DNA of 64,000 nt. Origin: Acorus gramineus. Its lineage: Eukaryota; Streptophyta; Magnoliopsida; Acorales; Acoraceae. Shown here piece by piece: positions 33,656 through 46,708 of the stretch (position 1 is the stretch's first letter; the number at the start of each line of letters is the position of its first letter). The DNA lies in NCBI GenBank assembly GCA_030737835.1, contig CM060849.1:24002855-24066854 (forward strand). Reading direction: 5' to 3'. The position numbers were made by a program, and so were the translations under genes. The notes beneath the pieces were generated by a model. The model was given only the letters and a program-made list of their open reading frames with translations. It was not told the DNA's origin and ran no database searches.

Positions 33656-35131
33656 TTCTCCTTTTCTTCCTCTCATTCTCCACCTCCATCGCAGACCAAT
33701 CGGTCGAACCCTAGAATCGAAGTTAATCTATTTTTCCATTTCTTCCTCTCATTGTCGACCTCCATTGCAGATCAATTGGTCAGACTGAGGAGGAGATCCT
33801 TCAGCGGTCGTTGCGTCCTCCACCGTCAGATCCCTCACCGACGGCGCGATCTCCGCCAGAAGGACCTCCGCCAGGGTTTCATGTTTTCTTAAATTAGAGT
33901 TTCCATTAGGAAACATAGTTTGGTCTTGTAAAATGTGGTTTTTAATGCTGCTCTGAATCATTTCCACGGTTCCTCTGCTCGGATTCTTCTACACTGTATC
34001 GTCTAATTTCCCGAAGGGATTCCTCTTCACTAAAGGTATAACCACTTGAAACCACTTTCATAATTTGGGCCTATGGATTGCAAAATTGGTTTACAAGATT
34101 AGGGTTTCTTTTTTATGTGGGTTGTGTTATATCTGTGCATGCTTGGAATATCAGGACAGTGAATCTTTATTTCTGTAATTTCAAATGCATGATGATGATA
34201 TCCAATTCCCCCAATTTCAATTTGGTTTCTTTTGAATTTTTTGATTGGCATATATGGGTGGGGTTCTTTTGTTAAATTGGTGTCTCATTTAGCACAAGTT
34301 AGCATATGAGATATTGGTGAAGTTATACAAAAGGTCTGAAAACATAGGGGGATACAAGAGAATGGGAAGTGAAAAGGAAGAGGGGCAGAGTAAAACAGTA
34401 ACAAGAAAAACACAGGGTCCCCAATGTGGCTGAGGCTGCTATGATGGTCCCGGGGGACGAAGGCCTACGTCTCGATCTGGAGTATTTGATTGGTGTATCT
34501 AATACACAATGCATGGTGCATTTAACATTTCCATCATGTAGTATTTGATCTAATATTTGCACAAGAGCTGGTCAGCAGACCAGAACTGTGATGTCGGTTG
34601 GTTAAGAGAATTCCAGTGCATGATCTTTTTCCAACTGGATTAGTTGGATTAAAAAAAAATAAATTAACTCAACCTGTCAACCCCACCACAGAAGATGAAT
34701 AAGTGATTGAACACAATCTAAAGAGGCTCAACTTATAGTTTTAGCTTGTGCTGCAGGTTTTTCCACTTTATATGCTGCGAGGGTTCGTGATTGTTCACTT
34801 CACTTTTATGTTTGTAATTGTTTGAATACATGGATTTTGTATGCCAGGGTTTAAATTTTATTCAGTAAATTTAACTTTGTTTGTAGTACCCCCAACGGAA
34901 AACTGGTCTTAAATGGAAGGCTTTTTTTTGTCTAAATATTCTCTTCTTGATTCGGGTTTATACAAATTCCTCTTAGAATCTATAAAACAATGGTGGATGG
35001 GGGTGGAATTATGGATGACAATGTTGATGCTTTTCTTCTTCTTCTTTTGTTTTTAAAATTATTTTCTGTTGAGTGAGATATTCATGGAATTCAAATATTG
35101 GGTGGGTCACCGCCAGATTGTTAGGCCTTCC
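33656..35131 (+). promoter_or_regulatory. probable 5' leader and leader intron of MED32
   Basis: From about 33656 the sequence becomes pyrimidine-rich and ends in TTCACTAAAG/GTATAACC at 34035/34036, a good donor. The following ~1 kb looks intronic and runs to just before the MED32 ATG. I cannot fix the acceptor. The leader carries an imperfect direct repeat with a 76-bp period (TTCTTCCTCTCATT at 33664 and 33740, followed by CCTCCAT..GCAGA). Confidence 0.4.
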
Positions 35132-35569
35132 ATGGAGAGCAGTATAGATGCTTTGAGCAATGCCTACCAGGAGTTTGTCGCCGCAGCAGCTGGTGTTCTT
35201 GAAGCAAAGGAACTCTCCGGAGGCCAAAAGACACCTGAAACGGAGGCGGCACTCGAGAACTTCAAGCAGCGGTGGGAGCTTTTTCGCGTTTCCTGTGATC
35301 AGGCAGAGGAGTTTGTTGAGTCCGTGAAGCAAAGGATTGGATCAGAGTGCCTCGTCGATGAGGCGACTGGGATGGCCTCGGCAACTAAGTCGGGGCAGGC
35401 TTCCTCTAATGGGCTTCCACCTATAAGCGCTGTGCGGCTGGAACAGATGAGCAAAGCTGTCCGGTGGCTTGTTTTAGAGCTGCAGCATGGTTCGGGAGGT
35501 GGCGCTGCTTCCCATTCCCAACATTCTGCTCCTTTTGATGCCAGATTTTCTGAGGATGCTGCCCAATAG
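35132..35569 (+). CDS. MED32: Mediator complex subunit 32 (MED32)
   Basis: Single coding exon of 145 aa. I chose the ATG at 35132 (MESSIDALSNAYQEF) because the 21 upstream in-frame residues do not resemble the family and probably come from leader or intron. The protein is mostly helical: SIDALSNAYQEFVAAAAGVL, then a TEAALENFKQRWELFR segment, DQAEEFVESVKQRIGSECLV, and AVRLEQMSKAVRWLVLELQH, with a disordered Ser/His-rich end. This matches plant MED32, a small tail-module subunit of the Mediator complex that links transcription factors to RNA polymerase II in the nucleus. Length (~150 aa) fits. The name rests on remembered family sequence. Confidence 0.82.
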   Translation: MESSIDALSNAYQEFVAAAAGVLEAKELSGGQKTPETEAALENFKQRWELFRVSCDQAEEFVESVKQRIGSECLVDEATGMASATKSGQASSNGLPPISAVRLEQMSKAVRWLVLELQHGSGGGAASHSQHSAPFDARFSEDAAQ

Positions 35570-37650
35570 GTGTGTTTGTGCATATCTTTTGGAGATGTGG
35601 AGACTGTTGTAGGGTCAGTTTTTGTTGAATTACGATAGCACTTTTTAAGTGCTTTATTTATAGTTTGTGCTTATAAATGCTGTGCTTGTTTGTTCTTTAC
35701 ATCAAAATTTTCTGTTGTCAGTGAACAATAAAATTGTGTTCAAACAGAGAGTAAGTGGTTTTTTTTTTTTTTAGAATAATAGAGGAGATTATCTTATTTT
35801 AAATGAACCCCTGAAAAAGGAGACGAGGGATCTCCTTACATGCTAAAAAATGGAAAATACAATGATTTAGTAGATTCGTGATTATACTATCCTCTTCCCC
35901 AAGCATCACCCATAATGGAATGCTCGAAGGCTCCTCCAAAATGAATTTGACCTAATCCAATTGCATCGAAGAAATGAAAGAACCAAGCATTCTCCCAATA
36001 CATCCTTTTGTATTTGAATACTCCCTCGTTTCAAGTTAGCCAAATAGACCAACAAGTAGCATGAGGAACCAACTAGGAATTTAGAGAGTAGGTTTAGTAC
36101 TTCTCCTTTTCCTTTAGAAGTTATGTTTTAATATCTTGCACAGCTTCTGATAATATGAGATGTTATAACATGACAAGGTCTCATGTAACTGATGCTGTCA
36201 TATCTTGTTCTCTTCTAATTTCATTATGTCTCTATTAATTTTCTATTTCCCTGAGAGTGTCTCATTGTTTGGTATGCGAATTATCAATTTTCATCCCGAC
36301 CTTACTAAGTTTTTTGGAATTCAAATTTTAGTCGGGGACTTATTTTTTATTGGAACTCTTAACTCAAAACAGTCTCTGGTAGATGAATGATGACCTCTCT
36401 CATTGTCAACCCCCCCAAATTATTTATTTATAGGTTGTTTGTGATCAGGGTAGCAGCATACAAGCTAGCTACTTGGTAAATCTTTAGCTTTTAATTTTGC
36501 TAGAAAACCTCCAACATGTTGATGCTGATCAAAGGTCTGTTCATTTTTACATTAAGCTTTTCTGAGGACTAAGTAAACATATGACCTCTCTTAGGATAGT
36601 TGAAATATGTGGTCAAGCCATCTATAAAATTTCTTCTCTCCCATCTAGCTCAACAAATGGATTTTATACTGGGAAAATATCCGTCTTTGAATATCTTGAA
36701 TTCCTAAATTTTTCTGTTTTCTAGACCAGAAGAGTCAGAAAAGAAGAAACACAGAAAAGTGAAAGTTCTGCTAAATTAATCTTCTAGTGGTAGACAAATT
36801 AGTGAATCACCTCCTACCTCCCTCCTCCCTGCACTCTCCTAAGTCATAGTTCCCTAATTCTTGTTGGCATATTAGCATATACATCAATAATGTCTTGTTG
36901 ACATATACATCAATAATGTAGGTGAACTAACTCCTACTTCTGCATTGTCTATGAAACTTACGGTAGGAGATAAAGTCAACTTGCTTTTGAAGAAGTAGAT
37001 GAACTCCAATCTTATGAATTATGATTGAACTAACTCCTACTTCTGCATTGTCTATGAAACTTACGGTAGGAGATAAAGTCAACTTGCTTTTGAAAAAGTA
37101 GATGAACTCCAATCTTATGAATTATGATAAATCATCAAAGATGAGCTATTTTCAGCTGTCTTTCTTTTTGTCATGTATTTCAATTCATGGGTGATGAAAA
37201 TCCTTCCCCCTGTCATGGCTGCTATGAAAGATTAAGAAGGATTTTCTGTTAAACTATGAGTGTTGAAGAACTATTGGAAACCTTGTGCTATTGTATAGTG
37301 CATTTTTATACTTTTGGCTTGGTGATATTGTATAAGATTTGGAGCAGAAGGAATCCGTATTGTAAAGAACCAACCTCTCTATATTCATTCTCTAAATTTT
37401 TTTGTGGACTTTTTTTCATCAATCAAATGCTATGCATTGCTTGTAAATGCCTTATGGTCTATCAGAGAGATGTTATCGTGGCTTGCTCAGGTTTGACTCT
37501 TGCCTTAGGCAAGGTTGGCCAAATGTTGTTACCAGCCTTGTTCTGTAGACTGTTGTGGACTTTGTTCCACTAGGTTCGCCTGTCTCTTGTACCCGTCTTG
37601 TATGTTGGGACTATGAGTCGTCTTGGTTAGGCTTTATGTACCAAAAAGAA
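35570..37650. other. MED32 3' flank and intergenic DNA
   Basis: 3' UTR to about 35750, then a T-run and AT-rich DNA. Short open frames show no domains. The part 37256-37655 ends in an A-rich tract and may be a retroelement 3' end, but I cannot prove it. Confidence 0.4.
36924..37129. repeat. 103-bp direct tandem duplication
   Basis: The unit beginning GAACTAACTCCTACTTCTGC occurs at 36924-37026 and 37027-37129 with only single-base differences (GAAGAAGTAG against GAAAAAGTAG). Confidence 0.88.
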
Positions 37651-37711
37651 AAAGAAAAAAAAAAGGATATTTAAACCAAAATTTGTGTGCCGCGATATCA
37701 TGCATCCTTTT

Positions 37712-37803
37712 AAATGGGATTAGTTAAGTGGTTGGCAAGAGAATTTGCAACCAAGAGGTCATGGATTCGAGTCCCACGTTCACCTACCAAAAAAAAAAAA
37801 AAA
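37712..37803 (+). mobile_element. tRNA-derived SINE
   Basis: An A-box-like TAGTTAAGTGG (37721-37731) and a B-box-like GGATTCGAGTCC (37763-37774) are spaced as in a tRNA gene. They are followed by CACCTACC and an A-tract (37788-37803). This is the Pol III promoter plus tail of a plant SINE. It is not a functional tRNA: no acceptor stem pairs. No clear target-site duplication was seen. Confidence 0.62.
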
Positions 37804-38838
37804 CATATGCTATTTTTTTAATTCTGTATCCCTCTTTGATAGATCTCACTTTTAACAGAGTTACAGTGTGTGCTTTTCTTTCACTTCAAAAGAACAAAAT
37901 TCACGCTTTATATGTACAAAAAGGACGCTGATATACACTCGTATGCAATTTAGATGTGGTCCTCTATGCACACCATTGGATTGTCCTATTGTAGTATACT
38001 AGTTGGATGTATGCGGATCCGCCAGTAATCTATATTCAGTATGAATTGAATTATCTAAACTATTTTATATTATAATTGAAAGATAAATAAGAGTCCATAT
38101 TATTATAAGTAATTTTTTTAAAACAAAAACAATGTTTGATAACTGGAGGATTCTATTATGTGTATTTTATAATTTTGAAACAAAAAATGTATTATTATAT
38201 TTTAGCATATATTTATTTTTTATATAACAGTTCCTTTTATTACTCGAAATACACCCTTATATACCTCTTTAGTTATTTAATAGTTATTTAACGATGTATA
38301 TATATACCTCCGTAGATGAGATATATGCCTTGTTAATTTTTTTTAACATTTATTAAAAATGAGTACATTAAATTTGAAATTGTGCAATGTTTACTATTTT
38401 AAAAAATTAAAACATGTGATAACTACATTTAAGGTTATATTTGGACTGTACCTAGCATTAAGTGAAGATCCACTCAAAGTTTTATTAAAAATAAAACAAA
38501 AAAAACATATATTCATTCTCTTTTAGGGACATTAATTTTTAGAAAGTCTTAGACTCGATCATTTTTATCAACCAAAACTAAAACCACAAAAAAAAAACTT
38601 TCGATGAGAGTATGCACAGTCAATCACATAATCAAATTTTCAACTACTACTCATTAAAAAAAAGGTTTTTTAGTTTTCAGTTCCTGTAAATATGCCTCTT
38701 TTAGGGATCGATCCCTCACTTCTTCGTATTTTGATTTTAGTTCCCAGATTTAAAGGATATGTTCCTTTTTAGTCCCTCCCAGGAACTAAAAATAAAATCA
38801 AATAATTTAGAGATAGGTCCCTCCCAAGGACTAAAAAG
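37804..38838. other. AT-rich intergenic DNA, no gene seen
   Basis: Low-complexity AT-rich sequence with no coding signal. Confidence 0.45.
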
Positions 38839-39695
38839 TAGGCATGTCAACGGGTCGGGTCCGGGTCGAGTCGGGGTAGACCCGGATCCGACCCGTGGTA
38901 AGACCCGACGGGTCCGGGGAAGTGTGGACCCGGACCCAGACTCGGGTCGGCTCCGGGTCCGACCCGACTCGGATGGTTGGTAAAAAAAAAGAAAAAAGAA
39001 GAGCTCATGTATTTGTTTGCCTTATCATTCTATTTGAAATTTTTTGTAATAAAACATTATTATTAATGAGACTATGTTTGAATATAATTTTATACAATTC
39101 AAAAGAAGTAAATGAATTATTAAACAACATCCAAAACAATAATCACTAACATAAAAAACACATTAACCTAAATAATAAACATAACTAATTATACAAGCAT
39201 TCAAAACAATAATCACTAACATATTAACCTACATAATAAATATAAATCATCAACAAACTAATTAATTATACAAATTCAAAAGCTAATAAGTTAATTGTCC
39301 AAAACAAACCGACGATAATATATTACTAAGTTTATTACATATTAAACAATCAAGTTCTTACAAATTGCAATATCAACACAACAAAAAAATGTTATGATTA
39401 TGACTTATGATTTATGGGTTTGTTATGATTATGAACTTGTGGATACAAAAATAAGTTAAGTAAGAAATAAAATTGAGTATCAACTAATACTAATGGTTTT
39501 ATAATATATGAGCATATTTTAATAAAACAATCGGGTCTTGGGTCCAACGGGTCGCGGCGGGGTGGACCCGGACCCGACCCGTTTGTTTGTTCGGGTCCGC
39601 CGGGTCGGGTCCAACTCAGGTCGGGTCCAAATCGGGTCGGATATATTACACGTGTAATCGGGTCCGGGTCTGGACCCGACCCGTTGACAGGCCTA
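38839..39695. mobile_element. hAT-like element with CGGGTCGGGTC subterminal repeats
   Basis: The left end TAGGCATGTCAACGGGTCGG and the complement of the right end TAGGCCTGTCAACGGGTCGG match except at one base. GGGTCGGGTCC/GACCCGACCC words are packed for about 140 bp inside each end, while the middle is AT-rich and non-coding. I could not settle the target-site duplication (CTAAAA occurs at both borders). A fragment of the same family is visible at about 52241-52410. Confidence 0.72.
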
Positions 39696-41594
39696 AAATC
39701 CCTTAAAAAAATTAATTACCGAACCTCCAAACAATCTAATAAATAAAAAAAACACTGCCATGAAAAAACTAAAAATATACTTATTTTCACATCTAAAGAA
39801 AAAGTGATTGATATCGATCCACAATCTTTTAAAAATAAAAACACTGAACAAATTTTAAATTCAAAAGAACGACATCCATAAATAATTTAATGGGATCAAA
39901 TGAGTCTGATTCCATTTATAATTTTTATATTTATTAATGTAATTAAAATATTTATATTTTATAATTTTATGGATATCTTAATGATTTTTATTGAATGAAA
40001 TTTGAAGTCTGGAGTCATGTTTTGAGATTAGGGACTTATTTATAAATCTTGAAATCTGAATTAGGGACCTGTTTGTAACACAGATAAGGTCTAGTTGTGA
40101 AACTCATAGAAACTGGGGGTGGATACGCAGAAATCCTAGGAAAAGACAAAATTAGTCGTTTTTTATCAGGGACTTGGTTAGAAATATTAAGGACTTGTTT
40201 ATAACACATATAAGGGTTGTTTTGTGAACATTGTAGAACTGGGGGTCTATCTAAAAAAATGCCCCCGGTCAAATTACAAAAATGCCCCCGGTGCCCTTTC
40301 CTCTCGCGCTTTATAGAAGGGTATAGATAATCCATTAAAAGTAGTATATGAAAAATTAAGTTTTTTTTTAATATATATATATATTTCATTTTTCATAATA
40401 ATATATTTTTTTTGTTAGATGAATATATTATTATTTTTTAAAAATCAAAATTATTAGAGACTGCACACAAAGTCAAATGTATTATTTTTCATTAAAAAAA
40501 AAAATCTTCTAAAGAGTTCTGTTATACTCAATCATTTTGTCCAAAACAAGGTCCATATATCTTGTTAGCGTCCTCTACTCACTTTATAAAGATATATACT
40601 TTTTTAAAAATTATTAATATTCTATAATTGATACAATTTAATTCATTAAAGTATATACTCTATTTTTTTTTAAAATAAAATCCATATCTTTAAAAAAAAT
40701 TCGTATATCTTCTAAAAGAAATGAAAATTGTATGTGTAACATTTTCTAGCAGAGTGTGATCATAGAATTTTAAGTTAAGTGTGCTTGGGCGAGAATAACA
40801 TTTGGACAGACAACCTCCTGGAAAGTTCTCATGTTACACCCCCCAAATCTTCTTCTGTGAGACGGGAACAAACCTATGAAGGTAGCCTACCAGCTTAAAC
40901 ATCCCTCAGTCATTAAAAAAAAAAAAACAACTTTTTCTACAGTAAAATGTTTTTTTTTTTTTTTTTAGATAAATAGTATGCATTTGGCCTAAATTATATT
41001 ATAGGGAATGCTCAAGGAAATACAGGAAACCAATGTCTAAGGTAGAGGAGTGCTTTACCGGACCCCATGCAAAATAAAACCACAACCTATTTGTCAATGG
41101 AGATTACCCCCCTAGAACAATACCTTTTTAGTCCCAGTACAATAAATTCTCTATTCTTTAATACAATTGATTACCATAGTCTAAAAATTCTCAATATAAA
41201 TGAGTGTACCTCTAAAAATCAAGTGATTCCGAGCAATCTACAGTGTCCAAGTCACTGCGGGGACGAAAGATTGCAAAATTTTACCCGTGCTACTTTTGTC
41301 CCCTTTCTTAGAAGCAAAAAAAAAAAAGAGCAGTAAATTATTGTTGGGCCCAAAAATTCAATGTCTAGCAAAGCGAGCCACCGCACTCGCAAACAACGGC
41401 GCATGATCGGTCGGTGGCCAGTAACTTCACGGCCTTTCTTTTTCAATGCAATCCGTGTCAACGTGCATAATATCTTTCGAATTACTTTACACTCACTTAC
41501 CTCCGCTTCTCTCTTCACACTCGATTCACACTCGGAGATCTCACAACAGAGAGAGGTCCGCTCTCTCTCTCTCTCTCTCTCTCTCTTTCCGAAA
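39696..41594. other. AT-rich intergenic DNA and DUF1195 gene leader
   Basis: No gene seen. At 40020-40260 two related segments (GACCTGTTTGTAACACAGATAAG and GACTTGTTTATAACACATATAAG, each followed by AACTGGGGGT) form an imperfect direct repeat of ~125 bp. A CT microsatellite at 41562-41586 lies in the 5' UTR of the next gene. Confidence 0.45.
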
Positions 41595-42964
41595 ATGAAA
41601 GACGACGAAGATCTGCTGCCGACGATGACGTCTCCGTCGAAGCCGTCCTCCACCGGCGTCGGAGACTCTTCTCTGTTCGGTAGGGGCCGGTACAAATTCT
41701 GGGCTCTTGGGGCGATCCTCCTCCTCGCGTTCTGGTCCATGTTCACCGGCACCGTAACCCTAAAGTGGTCCGCCGGGAACTTCAACGGCCTCTCCTCCTC
41801 CGACATGGATGCCCCGATCCACGCCGATCTCGATGTCCTGGTCCGTCCGATCTCATCCATCGATCGATCTTCGACCAATCCATTTTTCAGATCCCGATGT
41901 GACGGTCACTGAATGATCTGGATTTTTTTATTTTTTTTGGGTTGTTTTAGGAGATTGAGGAGAGAGAGAAGGTGGTGAGACACATGTGGGACGTGTACGC
42001 GCACAATCCCCGGATCCGGCTGCCGAGGTTCTGGCAGGAGGCTTTCGAGGCGGCTTACGAGGACCTGGCGAGCGACGATCAGACGGTCCATGACGCGGCC
42101 GTATCGGAGATCGCGAAGATGTCGATGCGGTTGGTCGAGCTTGAGCCCCCTCCGCACCAGTCCTCCACTGTGAGATCCTCTTGAGAAATTTTGATTTGTT
42201 TTTTGTTCTGCATTTGAAACTATTGATGGAATTGTAAAGTTCGATCATTTGACATTTGCTATGATGATGGTTCTGGTTATGAGATACAAACTCACTTGAA
42301 TTTTGAAATTTATATTGGAAGTCAAATTTTTTATGATTGATGGTGTGTTTTTAATCGATGTAGAACGCATGAAATGCTAGATATCTTTCCATTGGTTTCT
42401 TTTGGGGGGGTTTGGACTTGGTTGAGTAGCATCTCACCTTTTTTTTTTTTTAAGAACTGCTGTTGATGTGCATTGTCACACTCGTTGTTTAGAAATGTGA
42501 AGATTTGATGACTTATTTCCTTTTTTTCTTTTCCATTTTGTTGTTTATTTGATTCGTATGGTACGAATTTCGTTATCGATTTTGTGTTTACTATGACAAT
42601 TTTGTAATTAAGTACATCGGTGTTATGACATCGAGTAATTAATTGTTCATGTCATTTAGTTAATCCTCCATATCAATCAAGAGGTTTTGCTTGTTTTATT
42701 TCCTTAACTCTCTTGTGCAAGTTTACTGTATAAACAAAATTAATGGTTATTATTGGGTCCCTCTAAAGCACGGAGACTCCTGGAATTGGAGTGACTGATG
42801 TCTACTCTCTGTTGGTACTGTCTTTAAGTTTATAAACCTGTATTATTATTATTATTTTTGATGATTGGTTTATGTTTTATATCGTGTTTCAGAGTACCAG
42901 GGAAAAGGATTCGAAGGAAGATGGTGCAAGGGGTAAAACAAAGTCTGCTGTAGCCAGTCACTGA
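41595..42964 (+). CDS. DUF1195 family single-pass membrane protein
   Basis: Three exons, 41595-41840, 41951-42169 and 42893-42964, join in phase 0 with GT-AG borders to give 178 aa. The start MKDDEDLLPTMTSPSKP follows a CT-rich leader. One hydrophobic span, FWALGAILLLAFWSMFTGTV (residues ~35-54), is followed by TLKWSAGN, then the conserved EREKVVRHMWDVYAHNPRIR and an RLPRFWQEAFEAAYEDL helix region, AAVSEIAKMSMRLVE and a charged tail ending SAVASH. This is the layout of plant DUF1195 proteins. As far as I know their biochemical role is unknown; a signal-anchor or Golgi/ER membrane protein is an inference from topology. Exon 2 is GC-rich and all exons are intact. Confidence 0.82.
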
Positions 42965-45286
42965 TAGCATGAGTGATCCAATACTTGTTTTATGCTCATC
43001 AAAATTTCAACCCAGTGACGGTCTTGACGTGTTAAGTTGACCAATTGTATTTATATCCGGGCAATAGGTAACCTTCTTAGTTGCCTGTAAGCCTCTTCTT
43101 TTAAGTATTGTGAAAAAAAAAAAAACCATAATTCAGATCTCAATTCTTTTCAAATGTGTTTTTAGTGCATTGCCAAGGGTTTATATATTAGTGCATCTAT
43201 TTGTTCTCAGCGTAGTACTACTATTATTGTTTGGAATTTCTCTGCTACAGGTCTTAAACTATATTTAATTCTTAAGCAGTCTTCCAGGAGTTTCATGGAG
43301 ATTGGAATCTGTTCTGTTTATGTAGTTACTGGGAATTGATACCATACTTGCTAACTCGTAGATTAAGTTCTATTCAGTAGCACAGATAATTACATTATCG
43401 CTTCAATTTGTTCTATGTGTTTACAATCATTTAAAACTTCTATATATGAAAAATCAAAACCAATTAGATTATATCATCATGGATATATGTTTAGAAAATC
43501 ATTTTTCAAAATTTTAGGTTTATCAGATTCATTGTCAATGATCCATGCTAGGGCATTGTTGGATCAAAGAAAATTTATGGACTTCTCAGATTTTTAAAAC
43601 CAAGAGGGATATATTGCTATTTAAGGTAGCAAGTAAACTTTAGTTTACCCACTGGTGAAGATGGGAATGGGAAACATTTGTGATAGTTATCACCTAAACA
43701 CAGTACTTTATTCTTGTAAATCAGTGTTGGGGAATTATATGGTTGATGTGTAAAGATCATTTGGTCTAATTTTTTTTTCCATCAGTGTATATTTTCCCTT
43801 GTGCCTCCATATAATGTTGAAAAATCTTGTTCATCTTGAACTGTCATCAAATTTTCTGTAAAAATGCTCCAAGTTGGTGATATAATTTTGCATATGGTTA
43901 ACATTTTTCTCTGGACATGCCTAGATTTTCTTTCTGCGATGATAGTGATATTGGAAGGTAAGTTATATTACATGTCGATTGAAATAGTGGAAGCTGTTTT
44001 TTTCCCTAAAGCCTTGCCTGCAAATGCTGTCTGTATGTATTGTATGACTTCAATGCAAATTCCAAATGTTACTTGCCCCCTTGATCTTCATTATGTTGCC
44101 GCTGTCATGAGTCTTCATGAAGTAGAATAATTGAATTTTGAACTTCATTTAACCTATGTCATGTCATTTGTTTTAAGAATCGTAATCACTTATGCTTCTA
44201 ACTTCATAAATTTTATCAAGGTTTCATGTTTGGTTAGTTGGTGCTCTAAGATCGAACTATTCCTTACAGTGCTTTCTCCTCTTTCCAGCACTCTCTATAC
44301 TCTTTGAAGTTAAGCATGATTTTCAATTACATATTTTATTCCCTCTTTTGTTTTCAAATATGCAGAAAAATGATCCATGTATGAGTGATATATTAATTTA
44401 CAGTAGAAAAGAATCAGTGTGCAAGCAGTTATTAACTAACTGTGAAGTACATGGACCCAGCTGATATGGCATGTGACATCATGTCATGTCGGCTTCCTGG
44501 TTCCATTGCATGTGCAATTCACATGTTAACCATTGTTCTGAGTGCTGATTGAGTTGCCCCCCAAAAATTGCTTGTCGGCAGCATTATACATTTTTGGGCA
44601 TGCATTTATGCAGTTTTTTGCGCGTATGCATTCATGGGGAGAGAAATGGATGATTTTTCAATATTAATTCGTATGTTTTTCTCATTTCCATATCATTGAA
44701 ATAGGGGTTATGGTGATACTTTATTGAGTCACTGAATCTTTAAATATTGTGTAGTCCATCCTACTGCTTGCACCATGACTTTGTGTATGTAGCAAATTTG
44801 CCATTTTTAGGCAATCTGATCATGTTTTACTTGAGAATGTATTATTATTATTGGATTGCAGTTCCTTTAGAAGTGCTACTGTGCTTGTTCTTAGTCCAGG
44901 CTATGTTTATTTATTTATTGATTTATTTATTTATTTATCTTGAGGTCTTAAAGGTGATGAACCTGATGTTTTGTTGGAGATAATTTATTTTTATCATTCT
45001 AGGTGATCAAATTGTTATTCCTCCATTTGAGTAGCGACATACTTTGGGATAACTATCCTATTATAGATAATAAATAAATCATTTTTTATTTGATATTTTT
45101 AGTTATTCTCGTTGAAAAAATAATAATAAATTTTTATTGTTTGGTTGGCTATTATGGATAATAAAAGGTGAATAAGATGTGGATAATGATTTATAAAAAA
45201 TAAAAAAATTGATTTAATACGTGAACCCTTGATATATAATAGGTGATATGTGATTTAATATGTGACTTCTTTTGTATTGGTAGAAA

Positions 45287-45370
45287 AAATTGTGTGAAAG
45301 AACACAAATTTAATAGGACATTGAATATAAATTGTGTGAAAGAACACAAATTTAATAGGACATTGAATAT
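45287..45370. repeat. 42-bp direct tandem duplication
   Basis: AAATTGTGTGAAAGAACACA and the following 22 bases occur at 45287-45328 and again at 45329-45370 without visible differences. Confidence 0.9.
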
Positions 45371-45406
45371 GAATATCATCTTATTTTTACATATTTTAGT
45401 ATAGTT

Positions 45407-45990
45407 ATACCTATTTATTCTTTGGAAATAATTATGTTTTTTGGTTTACTCGCTTCTATTCTATTCTATTCTATGCTATTCTATTCCCTCCCTGTTCCAC
45501 TACCCAACAGGGCATAAAATTGTGTGTTCAACTATTTATATGAGGTCAATCTATGTATTGATCATCATAAAAAAAAGTTATTCCACTGTTAAGAGCAACC
45601 ATTACACTATTTTTCCTTTGAATACAGAAAATATTCTCCCCGCTGTTTGTTTCTGTGACCGATAAGGTTTAAAAAAAAACAATATTTGAAAAAACTATGT
45701 GTCATCAATATAAAATGGAAAACGTTATGCTTGGTCTATTTTATAGTTTAAAATATACATTATGCATGTTTTTAATTTTTAAAAATTATGTATCTCGTTT
45801 AATGAGGTATGTATTTTTATATAAAGTGATATATATTACTTCAAACAATTGAATTATATTATTTATAAAAAATGTAAAAAAATTTCTATGAAATATATAC
45901 TTCGATATAATGAATGAAGGGGGGCTAATAATGTATATAGGATTGCATTTAAAATTATAAAAAAGATCAAGTACAACAAAACTAAAAAAA
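45407..45990. repeat. duplicated block A1 (partner 61767-62450)
   Basis: Shared phrases in the same order include CCACTACCCAACAGGGCATA, AGAGCAACCAT, GTGACCGATAAGGTTT-like sequence, TGCTTGGTCTATTTTATAG and AGGATTGCATTT. The partner copy carries a short SINE-like insertion that A1 lacks. Confidence 0.85.
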
Positions 45991-46708
45991 TGGATTCAAC
46001 AGCTTTATGAGCTGTTGTCTTTAGCCTACTATGTCTGTGAGAGACTAATATAAGCTTTGATAATAATTACAATGAGTATTTATATGTTGTTATCTATATC
46101 AAAGAATTAAAATATGTTTTCATATTATTTTTTTCTTGAATAATGGCAAGCATCTTACCTCAATATTATTAAGGGAATGGCCATGTTTCCATATCATTTT
46201 GAAAAGAAAAAAAAAAATTCTCTCGCTTAGACGCTGTCATTGAGATACACCAAAAAGTCTTGCACACTTACAAATTTTAGAATGCTATAAATCGTTGTTC
46301 ATATCTTATTTTCAATTAATCTATGTTAAAGAAAACAATAAAACAAAAGATGAAAAAAACCCTCCCTCCAAATCCATCTAAATCTTTAAGTTGTGAATGA
46401 CAATATCGATCACATATAAACAAATATCTCAAACATAACATAATCCAAATCTTTAATAGGATGAAATATATTCTCTCCAGCAAGTAATGTCCAAGAAAAG
46501 CTTGCTTTCTCAAAAAACGGTTGGTCGTTATTCATCTACAACAATTCAAACCAAGAAAAACTAAGGAAACCCAATCAAGAAAGCATAGAGAAATAACAAA
46601 AAAACCTCTCTCTCTCTCGATCATACATTTTAGATTTCTTTCAGTTTTTGGCCTCCCTCTCATTGCATAAACCATTTCTCATTCTTTTGTTCTTTCAAGG
46701 AAAAAAAA

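Larger units (their letters stand above)
42965..46708. other. DUF1195 3' flank and intergenic DNA
   Basis: AT-rich DNA with no supported gene. It includes the tandem repeat at 45287-45370 and duplicated block A1 (45407-45990). TATT microsatellite at about 44917-44938. Confidence 0.5.

Noticed and set aside
37712-37803. functional tRNA gene
   Set aside because: A- and B-boxes are present but the acceptor stem does not pair and an A-tract follows, so SINE fits better.
41252-41878. 208-codon minus-strand frame
   Set aside because: Overlaps exon 1 and leader of the DUF1195 gene in antisense; includes an RERERERER run from the CT microsatellite.
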